A DNA stretch of 39,583 nt from Paraburkholderia guartelaensis (GCF_004353905.1 NZ_SMOD01000057.1:1-39583), one strand, 5' to 3'; counted from the stretch's first letter, positions 17,749-26,392 are shown. The notes: generated by a model not told the origin, from the sequence alone. A program made the numbers and translations.

Positions 17749-18357
17749 GGTTCCGGAGCAGGTTCAACTCATTGGCGCCAGTACCGCCGCACCACTTTCG
17801 CCTGCGACCATCGTCGCCGCGTGGATCGATCGATTGAGTTCAAGTTGGGAGGTGTTCGCGGGATTTTTGGTCCATTGCGGATTGGCGGAGGCGTCACCGT
17901 TGCGCCAGAACAAATACATTGGCGCTCAGGGATCAGAGGCCCACAGGCATGTATCGACATGCCAATCGACATGCCTGTCGCCCCGTGAGAGCAGCCTACG
18001 CCAGGAAGCGCCGTTCGACCTGGCGCCTGGTGCGACACCCGATAGTGGACGCCGCCCTGGTGACCGGACCTTCGCGTGCCAATTGTGCCCGTCGCGCTGG
18101 TGAACGTAGAGCTCGCTTGCCAAAGCGCGCCGATCGCGCGCAGTTCTCCGCAGCGACGGGCAAAACCGGTCGGAACATCGAAGCGGTGGTACATCCCTGG
18201 GCAAAGCGCCAGCCGACGCGGGACGCGCTTAAACAAAAGCCAACGCCTGGGCGAAGCACCGCGGTGGTCGCTATTGCAGATCGTGGCCTTCGGACAGGTT
18301 CCACTTACGCAGAACTGCTACCAGTCTTTTATCGAGTCGTCTGCGATCCGGCCCGCA
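17749..18357. other. Gap with a possible gene remnant and a small inverted-repeat cluster
   Basis: About 610 bases. On the minus strand 17764-17919 encodes 51 codons starting MYLFWRNGDASANPQWTKN, which reads like real protein but has no ribosome site and matches nothing I know, so it may be a leftover fragment. At 17945-17976 AGGCATGT is followed by two copies of CGACATGCC, so alternative hairpins can form; this could end the DUF3604 transcript, although there is no T-run. The remainder (18000-18350) shows only arginine-rich overlapping frames. Confidence 0.4.
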
Positions 18358-18708
18358 TCACTTGTGATGTTCCGCGTCGGGACCCGGCACGGGGATATTC
18401 CACTCATCCACCGCTTTCCCCGCTTCGGGTTCGCGCTCTCGCCGAAGCTCCAGGATGCGACCGTGAGCAACAACCACTTTCAGGTCGAGTCTCACGCCTT
18501 TCCGGACGTGGAACAAATAAGCCGTGAAGGAGGCTGTGTTGCTGGCAAGGTAACCGTCACTCAGAAACTGTCGACGCGCGACAAGTCCATCGCTTGCCAC
18601 CCAGTAATCGGCCATGGCGCAATCGAGCGACTTTGTCTGCCAGTCCCTTCTTGGCAGGTCTTCGGGGAACGGCTCGAAATCCTGAGAAAACTCGAATGTA
18701 TCGTTCAT
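18358..18708 (-). CDS. Conserved-looking hypothetical protein
   Basis: 116 residues from MNDTFEFSQDFEPFPEDLP. The translation has balanced composition, an acidic N-terminus and the segment WQTKSLDCAMADYWVASDGLV, similar in style to small phage/plasmid proteins that begin with a Q-T-K-D/L motif. The frame is open further upstream, but that sequence is arginine/serine-rich non-coding-like DNA; GAGG lies directly before the ATG, closer than ideal. No partner gene is visible and the function is unknown. Confidence 0.6.
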   Translation of the reverse strand: MNDTFEFSQDFEPFPEDLPRRDWQTKSLDCAMADYWVASDGLVARRQFLSDGYLASNTASFTAYLFHVRKGVRLDLKVVVAHGRILELRREREPEAGKAVDEWNIPVPGPDAEHHK

Positions 18709-19231
18709 CCTCGAGCGCGGCTTCGCTGGTGTTAGCGTCGACCAAGGGTAACATGGGCTCCCCAGTCTCCGGGCTGGCACTGCAAAACTGGTTGGGGCCG
18801 CTTGCGCGCCATAATTTGTTCGTCGCTGGAATGTGCGGGACGGGACCGCACCAGAATGGTGACGGAGACCGGGCTTTCGCGTGTGCCGAGGGAGGAATCC
18901 GCAATGCGTTGGTGCTTCTGCGACTCTTCTTAAGCTCCGTTTCAGAATCAGTCTTCGCGGCCCAGCCTGGAGGCTTCGCCGGGACTCCCGATTGCCGGGT
19001 AGATCGCGTTTTGCCGGCGCGGCAATCATAGGGTGCCACCGTCAGGGATTAGAACGACGAATGTCTGCACCGGGTCTGGGTCGTTGAAAGCCAGCCCCTG
19101 CGCGGTCCGTGGACCTGCTGATTGGCAGGTGTCATCCCGGCGTGGTAAAAAGTCATCCCTTGCGGGTGATCGCCTCCATGCGATGCCATATTCTCGCGAT
19201 TTCAGGTTTCAACATCGACAGGATTCAAAAA
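18709..19231. other. Region upstream of the cold-shock gene
   Basis: About 520 bases without a credible gene. The last 150-200 bases before 19232 probably include the promoter and untranslated leader of the cold-shock gene; such leaders are often long and structured, but I cannot define a specific fold here. Confidence 0.4.
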
Positions 19232-19435
19232 ATGGCAACTGGCACTGTGAAATGGTTCAACGATGCGAAAGGCTTTGGCTTCATCACCCCGGATGACGGC
19301 GGCGAAGACCTGTTCGCCCACTTTTCCGAAATCAAGACTGAAGGCTTCAAGTCGCTGCAGGAAAACCAGAAAGTAAGCTTCGACGTGAAGATGGGGCCGA
19401 AGGGCAAGCAGGCCGCAAATATCAAGCCAGCCTGA
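19232..19435 (+). CDS. cspA: CspA-family cold-shock protein
   Basis: 67-residue OB-fold protein that binds single-stranded RNA/DNA and melts RNA structure in the cold. The sequence from MATGTVKWFNDAKGFGFITP contains RNP1 (KGFGFI) and RNP2-type DLFAHFSEI, and ends AANIKPA, the full family length. ACAGGA lies ten bases before the ATG. An intrinsic terminator follows 25 bases after the stop, so it is monocistronic. Many paralogues normally exist in these genomes, so the exact symbol is nominal. Confidence 0.95.
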   Translation: MATGTVKWFNDAKGFGFITPDDGGEDLFAHFSEIKTEGFKSLQENQKVSFDVKMGPKGKQAANIKPA

Positions 19436-19460
19436 TCGGCGCGCGTCACATCCCGATCTG

Positions 19461-19488
19461 TGGCCCGTCCTGCGGGCCAGTTTTTCTT
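19461..19488 (+). terminator. Intrinsic terminator of the cold-shock gene
   Basis: TGGCCCG (19461-19467) pairs perfectly with CGGGCCA (19473-19479) around a five-base loop, followed by a T-rich tract (GTTTTTCTT). Classical rho-independent structure. Confidence 0.9.
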
Positions 19489-20128
19489 GCACCCTGCGCA
19501 TCAATCTTTAATGAAGCGATGGACATGCCAGCACATGCGTGCGATGTCCAGTGCGCCCTCTTCGCGACATCGATCGATTCTCTGGTTGATCGTTGACGAA
19601 GCGCAAGCGTTTCGCCTGCCCTCCACGGAATTGATTCGATCCAGCCCAGGCGTGAAGACGCAGGACGAATCGCGCATTTGCGGTAGCGTTGATGCCGCGC
19701 TTGCGGCCACGCTGCCCGGACCCATCATTGCCCTGCAAAACAGCGGATATCCTGTGACGGAAAACGGTTGAACTCCGCGCTGGCAACACAACCGTCCTCG
19801 AAGAATCGACATCCCCGACCAGAAGCACTACGATCGAAAACATGCCGGTGGCCATGGCAGGTGCCTGTCGCACGATAATTTTCTGACGATTGGCACTCAC
19901 CATGCCAGACAGCCTCCTCGATGTGGTGGCCCACTGCGCCTCGCGACGCGTGCGTGGTGAACCCGCCCGGTCCCGTGCATGATCATGGTGACCGGGACGC
20001 CGTCCGCCGCATGGATTGTTTAAATCAGGCGAGGCAAGTGCCGGAAGTTCGTGGCGCTATCCTCGGTGGGTGTCGATGCCACCACCCAGTGGATCGATGC
20101 TGCGAGCCGTGCTCTCAGGGGAATCGCC
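19489..20128. other. Gap with one doubtful minus-strand ORF
   Basis: About 640 bases. A minus-strand frame at 19501-19812 (103 codons, ending ...DIARMCWHVHRFIKD) has a somewhat protein-like C-terminus but no ribosome site and a weak codon pattern. It overlaps other open frames, so I do not call it. Nothing else was recognised. Confidence 0.4.
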
Positions 20129-20428
20129 ATGACGACTGAGTCGCTTCTGACGTTGGCCGAATATCTCGAACTGTCCCTGAACTCTGGCGCAAGCGTGATC
20201 ATGATGCAGAAATGCAATGACGTCTGTGCCATGTACGTTGGCGATGCCAGGCGAGATCAGGATCGCCTGAGATATCACGGGGACATCGCCGCTACCCAAG
20301 CCGAAGAGATCCTTGAGCAAACCCGCGCTGGACGAAACCGGCTGGAAATCGGCGGACAGCTATATCGTTTTATCCGGAGCTTCAAACATTTTGAGGATCG
20401 CGGCGCGGTCGTTTTCGCACCGTCGTGA
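20129..20428 (+). CDS. Hypothetical protein, small accessory-replicon type
   Basis: 99 residues starting MTTESLLTLAEYLELSLNSG. AGGGGA sits seven bases before this ATG, which decides the start over an in-frame earlier one at 20051. The protein is mixed alpha/beta with the segments ASVIMMQKCNDVCAMYVGD and NRLEIGGQLYRFIRSFKHFED and ends at FAPS. The balanced composition and good ribosome site argue for a real gene. I recall similar small proteins in Burkholderia genomes but no function. Confidence 0.7.
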   Translation: MTTESLLTLAEYLELSLNSGASVIMMQKCNDVCAMYVGDARRDQDRLRYHGDIAATQAEEILEQTRAGRNRLEIGGQLYRFIRSFKHFEDRGAVVFAPS

Positions 20429-20520
20429 CACCGGAGGCACGACGATTTCGGGAAACGTAAATTTGATGTTCCAGGTAAGTTGCGCATTCCCAAATACTGA
20501 AAATCCTCATCAGGGACTTG

Positions 20521-20763
20521 TCAGGCGAATACGTTGCGCTCGAAGATGATCGGGTGGTCGACCTGCCGGTCGACGGCGATTAGCCTCATGAGCGGGTTGT
20601 GCAAGACCTCGTCCCATTCGTTGATGCGCCGATTTGTGGCGGTGAGCAGAGCGCCACGCCCTCCCTGAACGGAATATCCGCTCGCCGCCTGCGTCATCGA
20701 CGACCCCGAGTTCGTCGCAGTTTCAAGTGGCTTAATAAGCTTTGACGCCTCAAGCTGGACCAT
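20521..20763 (-). CDS. Hypothetical protein, 80 residues
   Basis: Starts MVQLEASKLIKPLETATNSG with AGGTGA six bases upstream of the ATG. Contains YSVQGGRGALLTATNRRINEWDEVLHNPLMRLIAVDRQ, a plausible soluble alpha/beta sequence with no membrane segment. No family was recognised. It stands alone, convergent with the preceding gene and divergent from the HTH-module gene. Confidence 0.5.
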   Translation of the reverse strand: MVQLEASKLIKPLETATNSGSSMTQAASGYSVQGGRGALLTATNRRINEWDEVLHNPLMRLIAVDRQVDHPIIFERNVFA

Positions 20764-20922
20764 GAATGATCACCTGATTTCTTTCGTGACTTCATTCGTT
20801 ATCCTCTCCATTCCAAACCCGATCACGGAAAACCAGCACATCAAGGAGGCCGCCACCTTCATCCCGGCGTACATTTACGCGTTTTGTGCGAATGACACAT
20901 CAAATACCAGCATCGCCGCGTC

Positions 20923-20928
20923 TATAAT
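20923..20928 (+). promoter_or_regulatory. Consensus -10 hexamer TATAAT before the HTH-module gene
   Basis: A perfect TATAAT 27 bases before ATG 20956 and 42 bases before ATG 20971. No good -35 lies at 16-18 bases, so the promoter would need an activator or an extended element. Transcription would start near 20935. Confidence 0.4.
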
Positions 20929-20970
20929 CAACACCTTAAGGATATCAGCGACCGCATGGAGCCCTACTTT

Positions 20971-22344
20971 ATGAATCAAGCCCGCGGGCGATATGCGGGA
21001 TCCCGCGACAGCGGCCAACGCCAGGCTCGCCAGGAAAAGAAGTCTCAGCCCAAGCGGCCGGGACAGCCGTATGTGAAGGCGCCTGCTCAGGACTCCACCC
21101 AGACCGCCTCCATTTTCAAGACACGGTCGTTCCAGTTTCTGGTCGATACGGTAGGCGCAGAGAATATCGCCATCGCACTTGAATCCAGCATGACGCGCGT
21201 GGCCGAATTGATGAAGGGCGAGAGGTTCACTCCCGAGACCGCCTTTCACATGGAAACCACGCTCGGGTTGCCGCATGGCTTTTTTGACCAGCCCAATCCT
21301 GGCCTCGCAGCCGAGACCATCGCTCGCCTGAAGTCACCGCTCGACTTCATTCAACCCGACGACGAACCAGACGGAGAGTCCGAAGCACTCAAGCCGGCTT
21401 CCGTCCTGAGCGTCGACCCGAAACCCTCTCTTGAAGACAGTTTGTCCGAGGAAGCGCAAATGCCAAGGAAAGCAGCCGGTGGTACGCCCAGGGCCGTCAA
21501 GACCAGTCGAGGCGATACGGCCGGACAGCCCGAAGCTCGTACGCCGCGAAAAGCTTCGCGTTCGAAATCCAGGACGTCTCCTGAAGCGGCCCAGCAGCAG
21601 TCGCTGGCACTCAACGATGGCGTCGACGTAGAAAACATCCGGCGCGCCAACCTCCACGTTCTCACGAGTCGCAACGGATCGAAAGCAAGACTGGGTGTGG
21701 TTATGGAGTTGAGTGGCTCCAACATGGCCCACCGGCTGCATGGCAAGAAGCGCCTGGACGCTGTCGAAGCCAACCGGTTCACGGAACGGCTTGGCTTGCC
21801 CGCTGGCTGGCTGGACACCCCGCGCTCTGAAGCCGATATTCCGGCGTCGGTGTCGCGCATGCTTGCGCCTGCGGCGCGCTCACGCGTATCCGCCCAACAG
21901 CACGAATCGCTTGCGCCCGCAACAAACGAGGACATGCCAGTGAAGGCCGCAGGTACGAAGGCGCGTGCACGGCGCGCGCAGGCGAGCGATCCAGAAGGCT
22001 CAACTGTTTCGGCGGATGTCGCAGGAGAGAAAGAGGCGATCGTGACCAGCGCGCGAGATCATGTAAATGGTTTTCCCGACGACGTTACCGGTCAGCTGCC
22101 TGAAGAAGGCGGTGACGGGGCGCCGGCAGCGATACGGGCAACCCCGGAGTCGTTCGCCACGTCCGCAGTACCGCAGCGAAACCCGGCAGCGCTCCCCTTC
22201 GCTTCCGTGACGAGTCTGGACAATCTTCACGGCATTGAGCCGATAGCGGAAGCCTTGATCAAGACGCTGGCAGGCAAGGCACGCACGGGTCGCCTCGACG
22301 AACTGAAAGCGCTGGAACTGCTGCAGCAGGCGATCCTGCTATGA
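20971..22344 (+). CDS. Putative DNA-binding protein with two related HTH-like modules
   Basis: 457 residues from ATG 20971 (GGAG nine bases upstream); ATG 20956 would add five residues. A basic, low-complexity N-terminus is followed by module 1 (about 52-108: SFQFLVDTVGAENIAIAL, MTRVAELMKGERFTPETA, LGLPHGFFDQP), a long charged Pro/Ala/Lys linker, then module 2 (about 224-284: ANLHVLTSRNGSKARLGVVM, NMAHRLHGKKRLDAVEAN, LGLPAGWLDTP). The modules align along their length, including the shared LGLP.G(F/W)(F/L)D.P ending, which resembles the end of Cro/CI-like HTH domains. A predicted helical tail (LDELKALELLQQAIL) closes the protein. It may be a nucleoid-type or phage-derived regulator; function unknown. 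Confidence 0.75.
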   Translation: MNQARGRYAGSRDSGQRQARQEKKSQPKRPGQPYVKAPAQDSTQTASIFKTRSFQFLVDTVGAENIAIALESSMTRVAELMKGERFTPETAFHMETTLGLPHGFFDQPNPGLAAETIARLKSPLDFIQPDDEPDGESEALKPASVLSVDPKPSLEDSLSEEAQMPRKAAGGTPRAVKTSRGDTAGQPEARTPRKASRSKSRTSPEAAQQQSLALNDGVDVENIRRANLHVLTSRNGSKARLGVVMELSGSNMAHRLHGKKRLDAVEANRFTERLGLPAGWLDTPRSEADIPASVSRMLAPAARSRVSAQQHESLAPATNEDMPVKAAGTKARARRAQASDPEGSTVSADVAGEKEAIVTSARDHVNGFPDDVTGQLPEEGGDGAPAAIRATPESFATSAVPQRNPAALPFASVTSLDNLHGIEPIAEALIKTLAGKARTGRLDELKALELLQQAILL

Positions 22345-22594
22345 GCCGGTATAGCGTGCCAGGCTCCCCGCGCCGTGCCGCGCAAAGCGCATCGAGGTGA
22401 CCGGGTCCTGCCACGCAAAAAAAATTGCGCTGTGTCAGGTCGACTTGCCACTGACCTGCATCGCCGGGCTGACCGCAGAGGTCAATCACCTGACGTTGCC
22501 GGGGACGACACAGACTGGATTTTTCTCCCGGGCTTTCCTGGGCAGACTGAACAGCGTGTGCCAGGCTATCCGCGGCGCGGAGTTCGCCTGCGGC

Positions 22595-22841
22595 TCAGTG
22601 GAGTTTGGACATGTGGCGACGGCGGGCAGTTGCCAGAAGCGGATTCTCGTCGGCTTCGGCGTCGCCCTTTGGCGCACCGCCATCAGCAATGACGACGTGG
22701 ACGTCTTGCTCGAAGGCATCTTCCAGACAGCTACGCGCGCGTGCAACGCATTTTTTCTTCCCATGCCAGTCCGGTCGTCAGCGCTTGCTGCACGAGCTTG
22801 CCAGCGACAACACCAATCTTTTCCCTTGATTCATCGTTCAC
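22595..22841 (-). pseudogene. Small hypothetical gene split by a +1 frameshift in a run of A
   Basis: From GTG 22841 (GGGAG nine bases upstream) the frame reads VNDESREKIGVVAGKLVQQA, then LTTGLAWEEK, and soon hits a stop. If one A is removed from the six-base run (T6 at 22751-22756 on the plus strand), translation continues as CVARARSCLEDAFEQDVHVV, IADGGAPKGDAEADENPLL, ATARRRHMSKLH and stops at 22595. The joined protein would be 81 residues, acidic in the middle, and looks much more like real protein than either frame alone. Family unknown. It could be a pseudogene, a homopolymer sequencing error, or a slippage-dependent gene. Confidence 0.6.
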
Positions 22842-23185
22842 AGTTTTTGCTCCCACAAACCTTCCGCCGCACGCCTGGCATCGCGTACCCTCCGCTGGTC
22901 AGGCGCAGGCGTCACAAGCGGCTGCGGATGCCAGGATGGCTATTCTAGCGCCCCCGCACCGCTCAGGTAGACGGCGAGAAATATCTTTGCTCGACCGTGC
23001 ATGCCGCTTTGACGCTCTCTACACAGATCGATTTGCTGCGATTGACAGCAGACGGGTAAATATCAGTATGCCTTGGCTCGATCCATATCGACGGATCGTG
23101 AACTGCGGAAGATGTGTGGGCGTAAGCTAAAGACAGTCGCCGAAAAAAACAATCCCCGGTGCGATCTGGATGAGGGATTCGCCAC
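22842..23185. other. Intergenic region, no gene recognised
   Basis: About 340 bases between the frameshifted small gene and the HicB-like gene. Only short overlapping arginine-rich frames are open. Confidence 0.5.
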
Positions 23186-23416
23186 TCATTCACTGTCCTT
23201 CGTGTCAATCCCGCGGCACTCACCCTGATGAAGAAACATCGCGAGGGCACGCCTTCCCTCTGCAACCATCTGCTCCTCGTCTGCCCCGTAAAAGTAGACC
23301 CGGTTGCCGAGACCAGTGAACTCGCCGTGATAGATGCCAGTGACAGGATCGAACTCCACCACAGCGTCGTGGCCGTTGATCAACATGGGGCGAATCCATG
23401 GCCGAAGATCAGTCAT
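23186..23416 (-). CDS. HicB-like protein, orphan
   Basis: 76 residues from MTDLRPWIRPMLINGHDAV. The body INGHDAVVEFDPVTGIYHG, EFTGLGNRVYFYGAD and EEQMVAEGRRALAMFLHQ matches the HicB antitoxin fold (partly degraded RNase H-like), where VxFDxxxGxYxGEF is the first hairpin and the later part the helix. Family members usually follow with a C-terminal DNA-binding segment, which is nearly absent here. No HicA-like toxin gene is visible on either side, so it is an orphan or remnant. GAGG lies about nine bases before the chosen ATG; an in-frame ATG eight codons earlier is possible. Confidence 0.65.
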   Translation of the reverse strand: MTDLRPWIRPMLINGHDAVVEFDPVTGIYHGEFTGLGNRVYFYGADEEQMVAEGRRALAMFLHQGECRGIDTKDSE

Positions 23417-23568
23417 TGTATGGGGCCTCGCAAGTTGCACTCAGTGCCAATGGAGCGGAATGTCCTGCAAAAACGTTCGAATGCCTCGTTCACGCGCGCC
23501 GGCCAACGAACGCCCATGGCGCTGAGCCGGGCGATACAAGGCGAGTGCGCGTTCGCCTAGCCAGCACT

Positions 23569-24060
23569 TCAGGCCCGCTTCATGAGCCGATGGTCATATA
23601 CCCACTTTTCGTGCTTGATGACTTTCAGTTTCGAGATGTCCGGATGCTCCGGATTCACCAGCACATTAAGTTCACGCGGAACGACCACCGAAGGCACGAC
23701 GGCGAGGACGCTCGCCTTCGATCGGGCCCACGCCTCTCCGAGTTCAAGGCTGACCATCCCTGCGGGTAGCGCGTCCCAGCCAACGTGTTTCGCCGGGTCC
23801 ACGAGTGACTCCGTTTTCCTCCAGACGGCCGGTGGCACCTCAATCGATATCAGGTAGCGGTTCAATGGCAGGTCACCGACCTTCAGATGCACCAGTGTCT
23901 CAAGGCAGGCCAGTGCAATCGTGCCAGCCGTATAGAGCATCGGTGTTCCCGGACGGTTCCATCGACCACCCGTGATCTTTGCACCCGCGCCTGACATGTC
24001 GTCAGCCGTATAGCCCGGTGTATCGGTTCCAATGCGCCAGAGCGTCGCGCCGCCCTTCAA
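23569..24060 (-). CDS. RES-domain toxin (NAD+-degrading type)
   Basis: 163 residues. RES toxins (MbcT/ParT relatives) stop growth by attacking NAD+ or ADP-ribosylating targets. Visible motifs: WRIGTDTPGYTADDMSG with Arg9, GGRWNRPGTPMLYTA with Arg33, ACLETLVHLKVGDLP with Glu54, and VPSVVVPRELNVLVNPEHP with Ser124, giving the Arg-Glu-Ser set of the family. The start is a TTG at 24060 that overlaps the TGA of the upstream antitoxin gene (TTGA), so translation is coupled and probably weak, as suits a toxin. Length is normal, and nothing suggests inactivation. Confidence 0.92.
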   Translation of the reverse strand: MKGGATLWRIGTDTPGYTADDMSGAGAKITGGRWNRPGTPMLYTAGTIALACLETLVHLKVGDLPLNRYLISIEVPPAVWRKTESLVDPAKHVGWDALPAGMVSLELGEAWARSKASVLAVVPSVVVPRELNVLVNPEHPDISKLKVIKHEKWVYDHRLMKRA

Positions 24061-24710
24061 GCGTACGCTCCGCTTTGCGCCATTGCGAGAAGCCGCGAAA
24101 CGAGCTCCCGGCCCTCCGCGGTATCCATGAAATCGGCGGGTCGCTGACCGCCCAGCGCAGGCAACGGTTCATCGAGCCAGCGCCCCAGCCAGTGCGCAGC
24201 ATCGAACCCCTCGGGGTCGCCCGACTCCTCCACCATCGCCTGCACCTGGCCAATAAGCTTGGCCATCGCCACGACGCGCTCACTCTGCTCCGGCGAGAGA
24301 TTTTCGCCCGCCTTTTGCTTCCGGTCGATGGTCGTCACCGACAACCCGAGCGTCTTGCCTAGTTGCTCGCGGGTGCGGTCCATGTGCCTCGCGATAACCC
24401 CGAATGCTTCCGGCTTCACACCGGACTTGATGATGGAAATACGGTCTGCCGGATCTACCCGAAAAATGCGGGTGAAGGCATCCGGATCGACTTCGCCACC
24501 ACCAGCGACATGGCTGAGAAAGATCCTCATTTTTGCGTTATCCGTCGCGCCTGAGGATCGGGAGCCAATGACTCTACCCGGCCCATGGGCATGGGTAGCC
24601 CTGGTCGACCGGGACTTGCCCCCGAGCGGATCAATCATTTCCGGCCGACGACCCGACACCCGCCCGGATGCCACGTCGCCCATATCCCGATCTTTAACGG
24701 CACCACTCAT
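24057..24710 (-). CDS. Xre/MbcA/ParS-family antitoxin of the RES toxin
   Basis: 217 residues. The middle part (about 75-150) is an Xre-like helical region: SIIKSGVKPEAFGVIARHMD, then REQLGKTLGLSVTTIDRKQ. The C-terminal part (about 150-217) is the toxin-binding MbcA/ParS domain with VVAMAKLIGQVQAMVEESGD and FDAAHWLGRWLDEPLPALGG. The first 65 residues are low-complexity, basic and probably disordered, longer than usual for the family. GGAGG four bases before ATG 24710 decides the start; the open frame upstream is not coding-like. The gene directly precedes and overlaps the toxin gene. Confidence 0.9.
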   Translation of the reverse strand: MSGAVKDRDMGDVASGRVSGRRPEMIDPLGGKSRSTRATHAHGPGRVIGSRSSGATDNAKMRIFLSHVAGGGEVDPDAFTRIFRVDPADRISIIKSGVKPEAFGVIARHMDRTREQLGKTLGLSVTTIDRKQKAGENLSPEQSERVVAMAKLIGQVQAMVEESGDPEGFDAAHWLGRWLDEPLPALGGQRPADFMDTAEGRELVSRLLAMAQSGAYA

Positions 24711-25275
24711 ATATCCTCCATTTGACGGTTCATGATACCTCATTTGGGGAAAACATGGAGGCACCAACGCCCGTACCCAAGGGAACACCCCGCCTTCCGG
24801 CAGTCGTCCCCCACCGTTACCCAGACTGCTTTCCACCTGCCCTACGAACACGTCGCACATCGACGTGGCCTCCCCGGCCGGGGTCTCGACACACCCCCGA
24901 CTTTCAGTCAACCCGGGCGTCCGAAGCCCAATGTCCTGCGAGCGCGCTGGTACCACAACTTCGATCCGCGTTGCCTTGCGTGATGCAGCCTCTCGTTGCG
25001 CAGCGCTTTTCTGCCGCCGGAAAGGCGCGCACAGTCTGCGATTGCAGGTGACGGTTAGTTGCAGTAGATATCTGGATGTTCGGGCCTCGCCCACTCGTGA
25101 GTAATCTGCTGCCTTTCCCACGTCATCCCATATTGCTCCGGCAACTTCCCCGCTCCCGGGACGCTGCCCTGATTGAGAGAGGGAGTCCGCTTAAAGATAA
25201 TTTTGCCGTCCGCTCTTGCCCCTTGCTCAAAGCCCCCAATATGGCATCCCGACATTCATCGACCGGCTACCGGAC
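24711..25275. other. Intergenic region upstream of the RES/Xre pair
   Basis: About 565 bases. Just upstream of the antitoxin start, AAATGAGGTAT and AAATGGAGGATAT form an imperfect direct repeat on the minus strand (about 24711-24745), which could be an operator. The rest contains open frames on both strands without ribosome sites or family features. Confidence 0.4.
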
Positions 25276-25755
25276 ATGCCCAACAAGAAGAGCTATCGAT
25301 CATTGCGTCAGCCATCGGCGGGCGCGCATGCAAAGTCCCTGTTTCTGCCGATGCCCCGGAAGGAAGCCACGGATCTCGCGCTACGTGCGCGGATCGCGCT
25401 TGAGCGTCTGCGCCATGGTGAAGCGGACCGCGCACTGATCAATCTCGTCTCGCAGGTCGCTATCATCGCGAGCTTCATCACCCGGGCGGGACATGGAAAG
25501 CTGGATATCGGGGATATCGACCGCGTCGAACGCGACCTCGGCGAGGTCCTCAACGAGGCAGATCGCACCGGAGTCTGGAGTGTGCCTGAAGCGTTGATCG
25601 AGGGCCTCACCGTCGTGGTAAATGAATACGACCGGTTGCTCTGCGTGACCCGGATGGAGGTCTTCGTACGGGCGAGCGATCATCTCGAAAAACGCGCGGA
25701 CCTGGCCGCTCGTGAGACCCGTACCAACAGCAGCCACCTTCAGGTCGCACGTTAG
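25276..25755 (+). CDS. Hypothetical protein of a Burkholderia accessory-replicon family
   Basis: 159 residues from MPNKKSYRSLRQPSAGAHAK. Mostly helical: LALRARIALERLRHGEADRA, LINLVSQVAIIASFITRAGH, IGDIDRVERDLGEVLNEAD and VPEALIEGLTVVVNEYDRL. The conserved pattern 'LPMPxxxxxDLALRxRxALExLRxGxxD' occurs in plasmid and chromid proteins that are sometimes labelled Fis-family regulators, though no HTH is evident to me. The in-frame start at 25216 would add 20 residues; there is no strong ribosome site at either. Function unknown. Confidence 0.7.
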   Translation: MPNKKSYRSLRQPSAGAHAKSLFLPMPRKEATDLALRARIALERLRHGEADRALINLVSQVAIIASFITRAGHGKLDIGDIDRVERDLGEVLNEADRTGVWSVPEALIEGLTVVVNEYDRLLCVTRMEVFVRASDHLEKRADLAARETRTNSSHLQVAR

Positions 25756-26084
25756 TCTCATCGCGCCTCTCGTGCCGCAATCGCACATCAGTCAGCGCAT
25801 GTGCATTTGAGACCGCCAGTGAACGAGGCCATGCGAATGCGGGAAAGTCGCACGCAAACGTCATACGGATATGCACGGTACAGGAAGGTAACCAGCCCCC
25901 ATAGACGGAGACCTGAGCGCCGTACGCGCATCGCGAAGAATTCAAATCGCGAGCGGTGTGGCCTGTGATTGCGTGCAAAAGCGCGCAAGCGCTCACAACG
26001 GGCAATCCGGCAGAGCCCAACGCAACGAAATCAGGGGTATCGCGCGCTACACTGCGTCAACAATCCTGCACAGCGCTGAGCGCG
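25756..26084. other. Intergenic region, no gene recognised
   Basis: About 330 bases with no credible ORF, RNA gene or clear terminator. Confidence 0.5.
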
Positions 26085-26324
26085 ATGAATGTGTCGCCGC
26101 CAACCATGTCTCCAAACGCACAAAACAACATGGATATTCGCGTCAGTTACGAACACAGCCTCGCGTCTGCCCCGGACGAATTCATCGCCAATGTGGCATC
26201 TCAGGTCGTGACCAATATCCCCGCGAACATGCCACGCGTCCTGTTACCGGAATTCATTGCCAACCTGATCGTCAAGCGCTCGCCGGCAATAGGCAAGATT
26301 CGCAACCTCAGGATTCTCGGCTGA
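26085..26324 (+). CDS. Hypothetical small protein
   Basis: 79 residues starting MNVSPPTMSPNAQNNMDIRV; an internal Met16 start (MDIRVSYEHSLASAPDEF) is equally possible. The C-terminal half (FIANVASQVVTNIPANMPRV, LLPEFIANLIVKRSPAIGK) has an amphipathic repeat pattern FIAN...IPANMP...FIAN. No ribosome site is evident and no family was recognised. The composition is protein-like, unlike the flanking frames. Confidence 0.4.
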   Translation: MNVSPPTMSPNAQNNMDIRVSYEHSLASAPDEFIANVASQVVTNIPANMPRVLLPEFIANLIVKRSPAIGKIRNLRILG

Positions 26325-26392
26325 GTGCCTTCCCTGCAATAACACCTGGCTGATGACGTGATGACCCGCGTCGTTGCGCAGCGCGGGAAAAT

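Noticed and set aside
19501..19812. 103-codon minus-strand ORF downstream of cspA
   Set aside because: Only its last 30 residues look protein-like; codon pattern is weak and there is no ribosome site.
24711..25121. N-terminal extension of the RES antitoxin frame
   Set aside because: Not coding-like, and GGAGG just before ATG 24710 sets the start.
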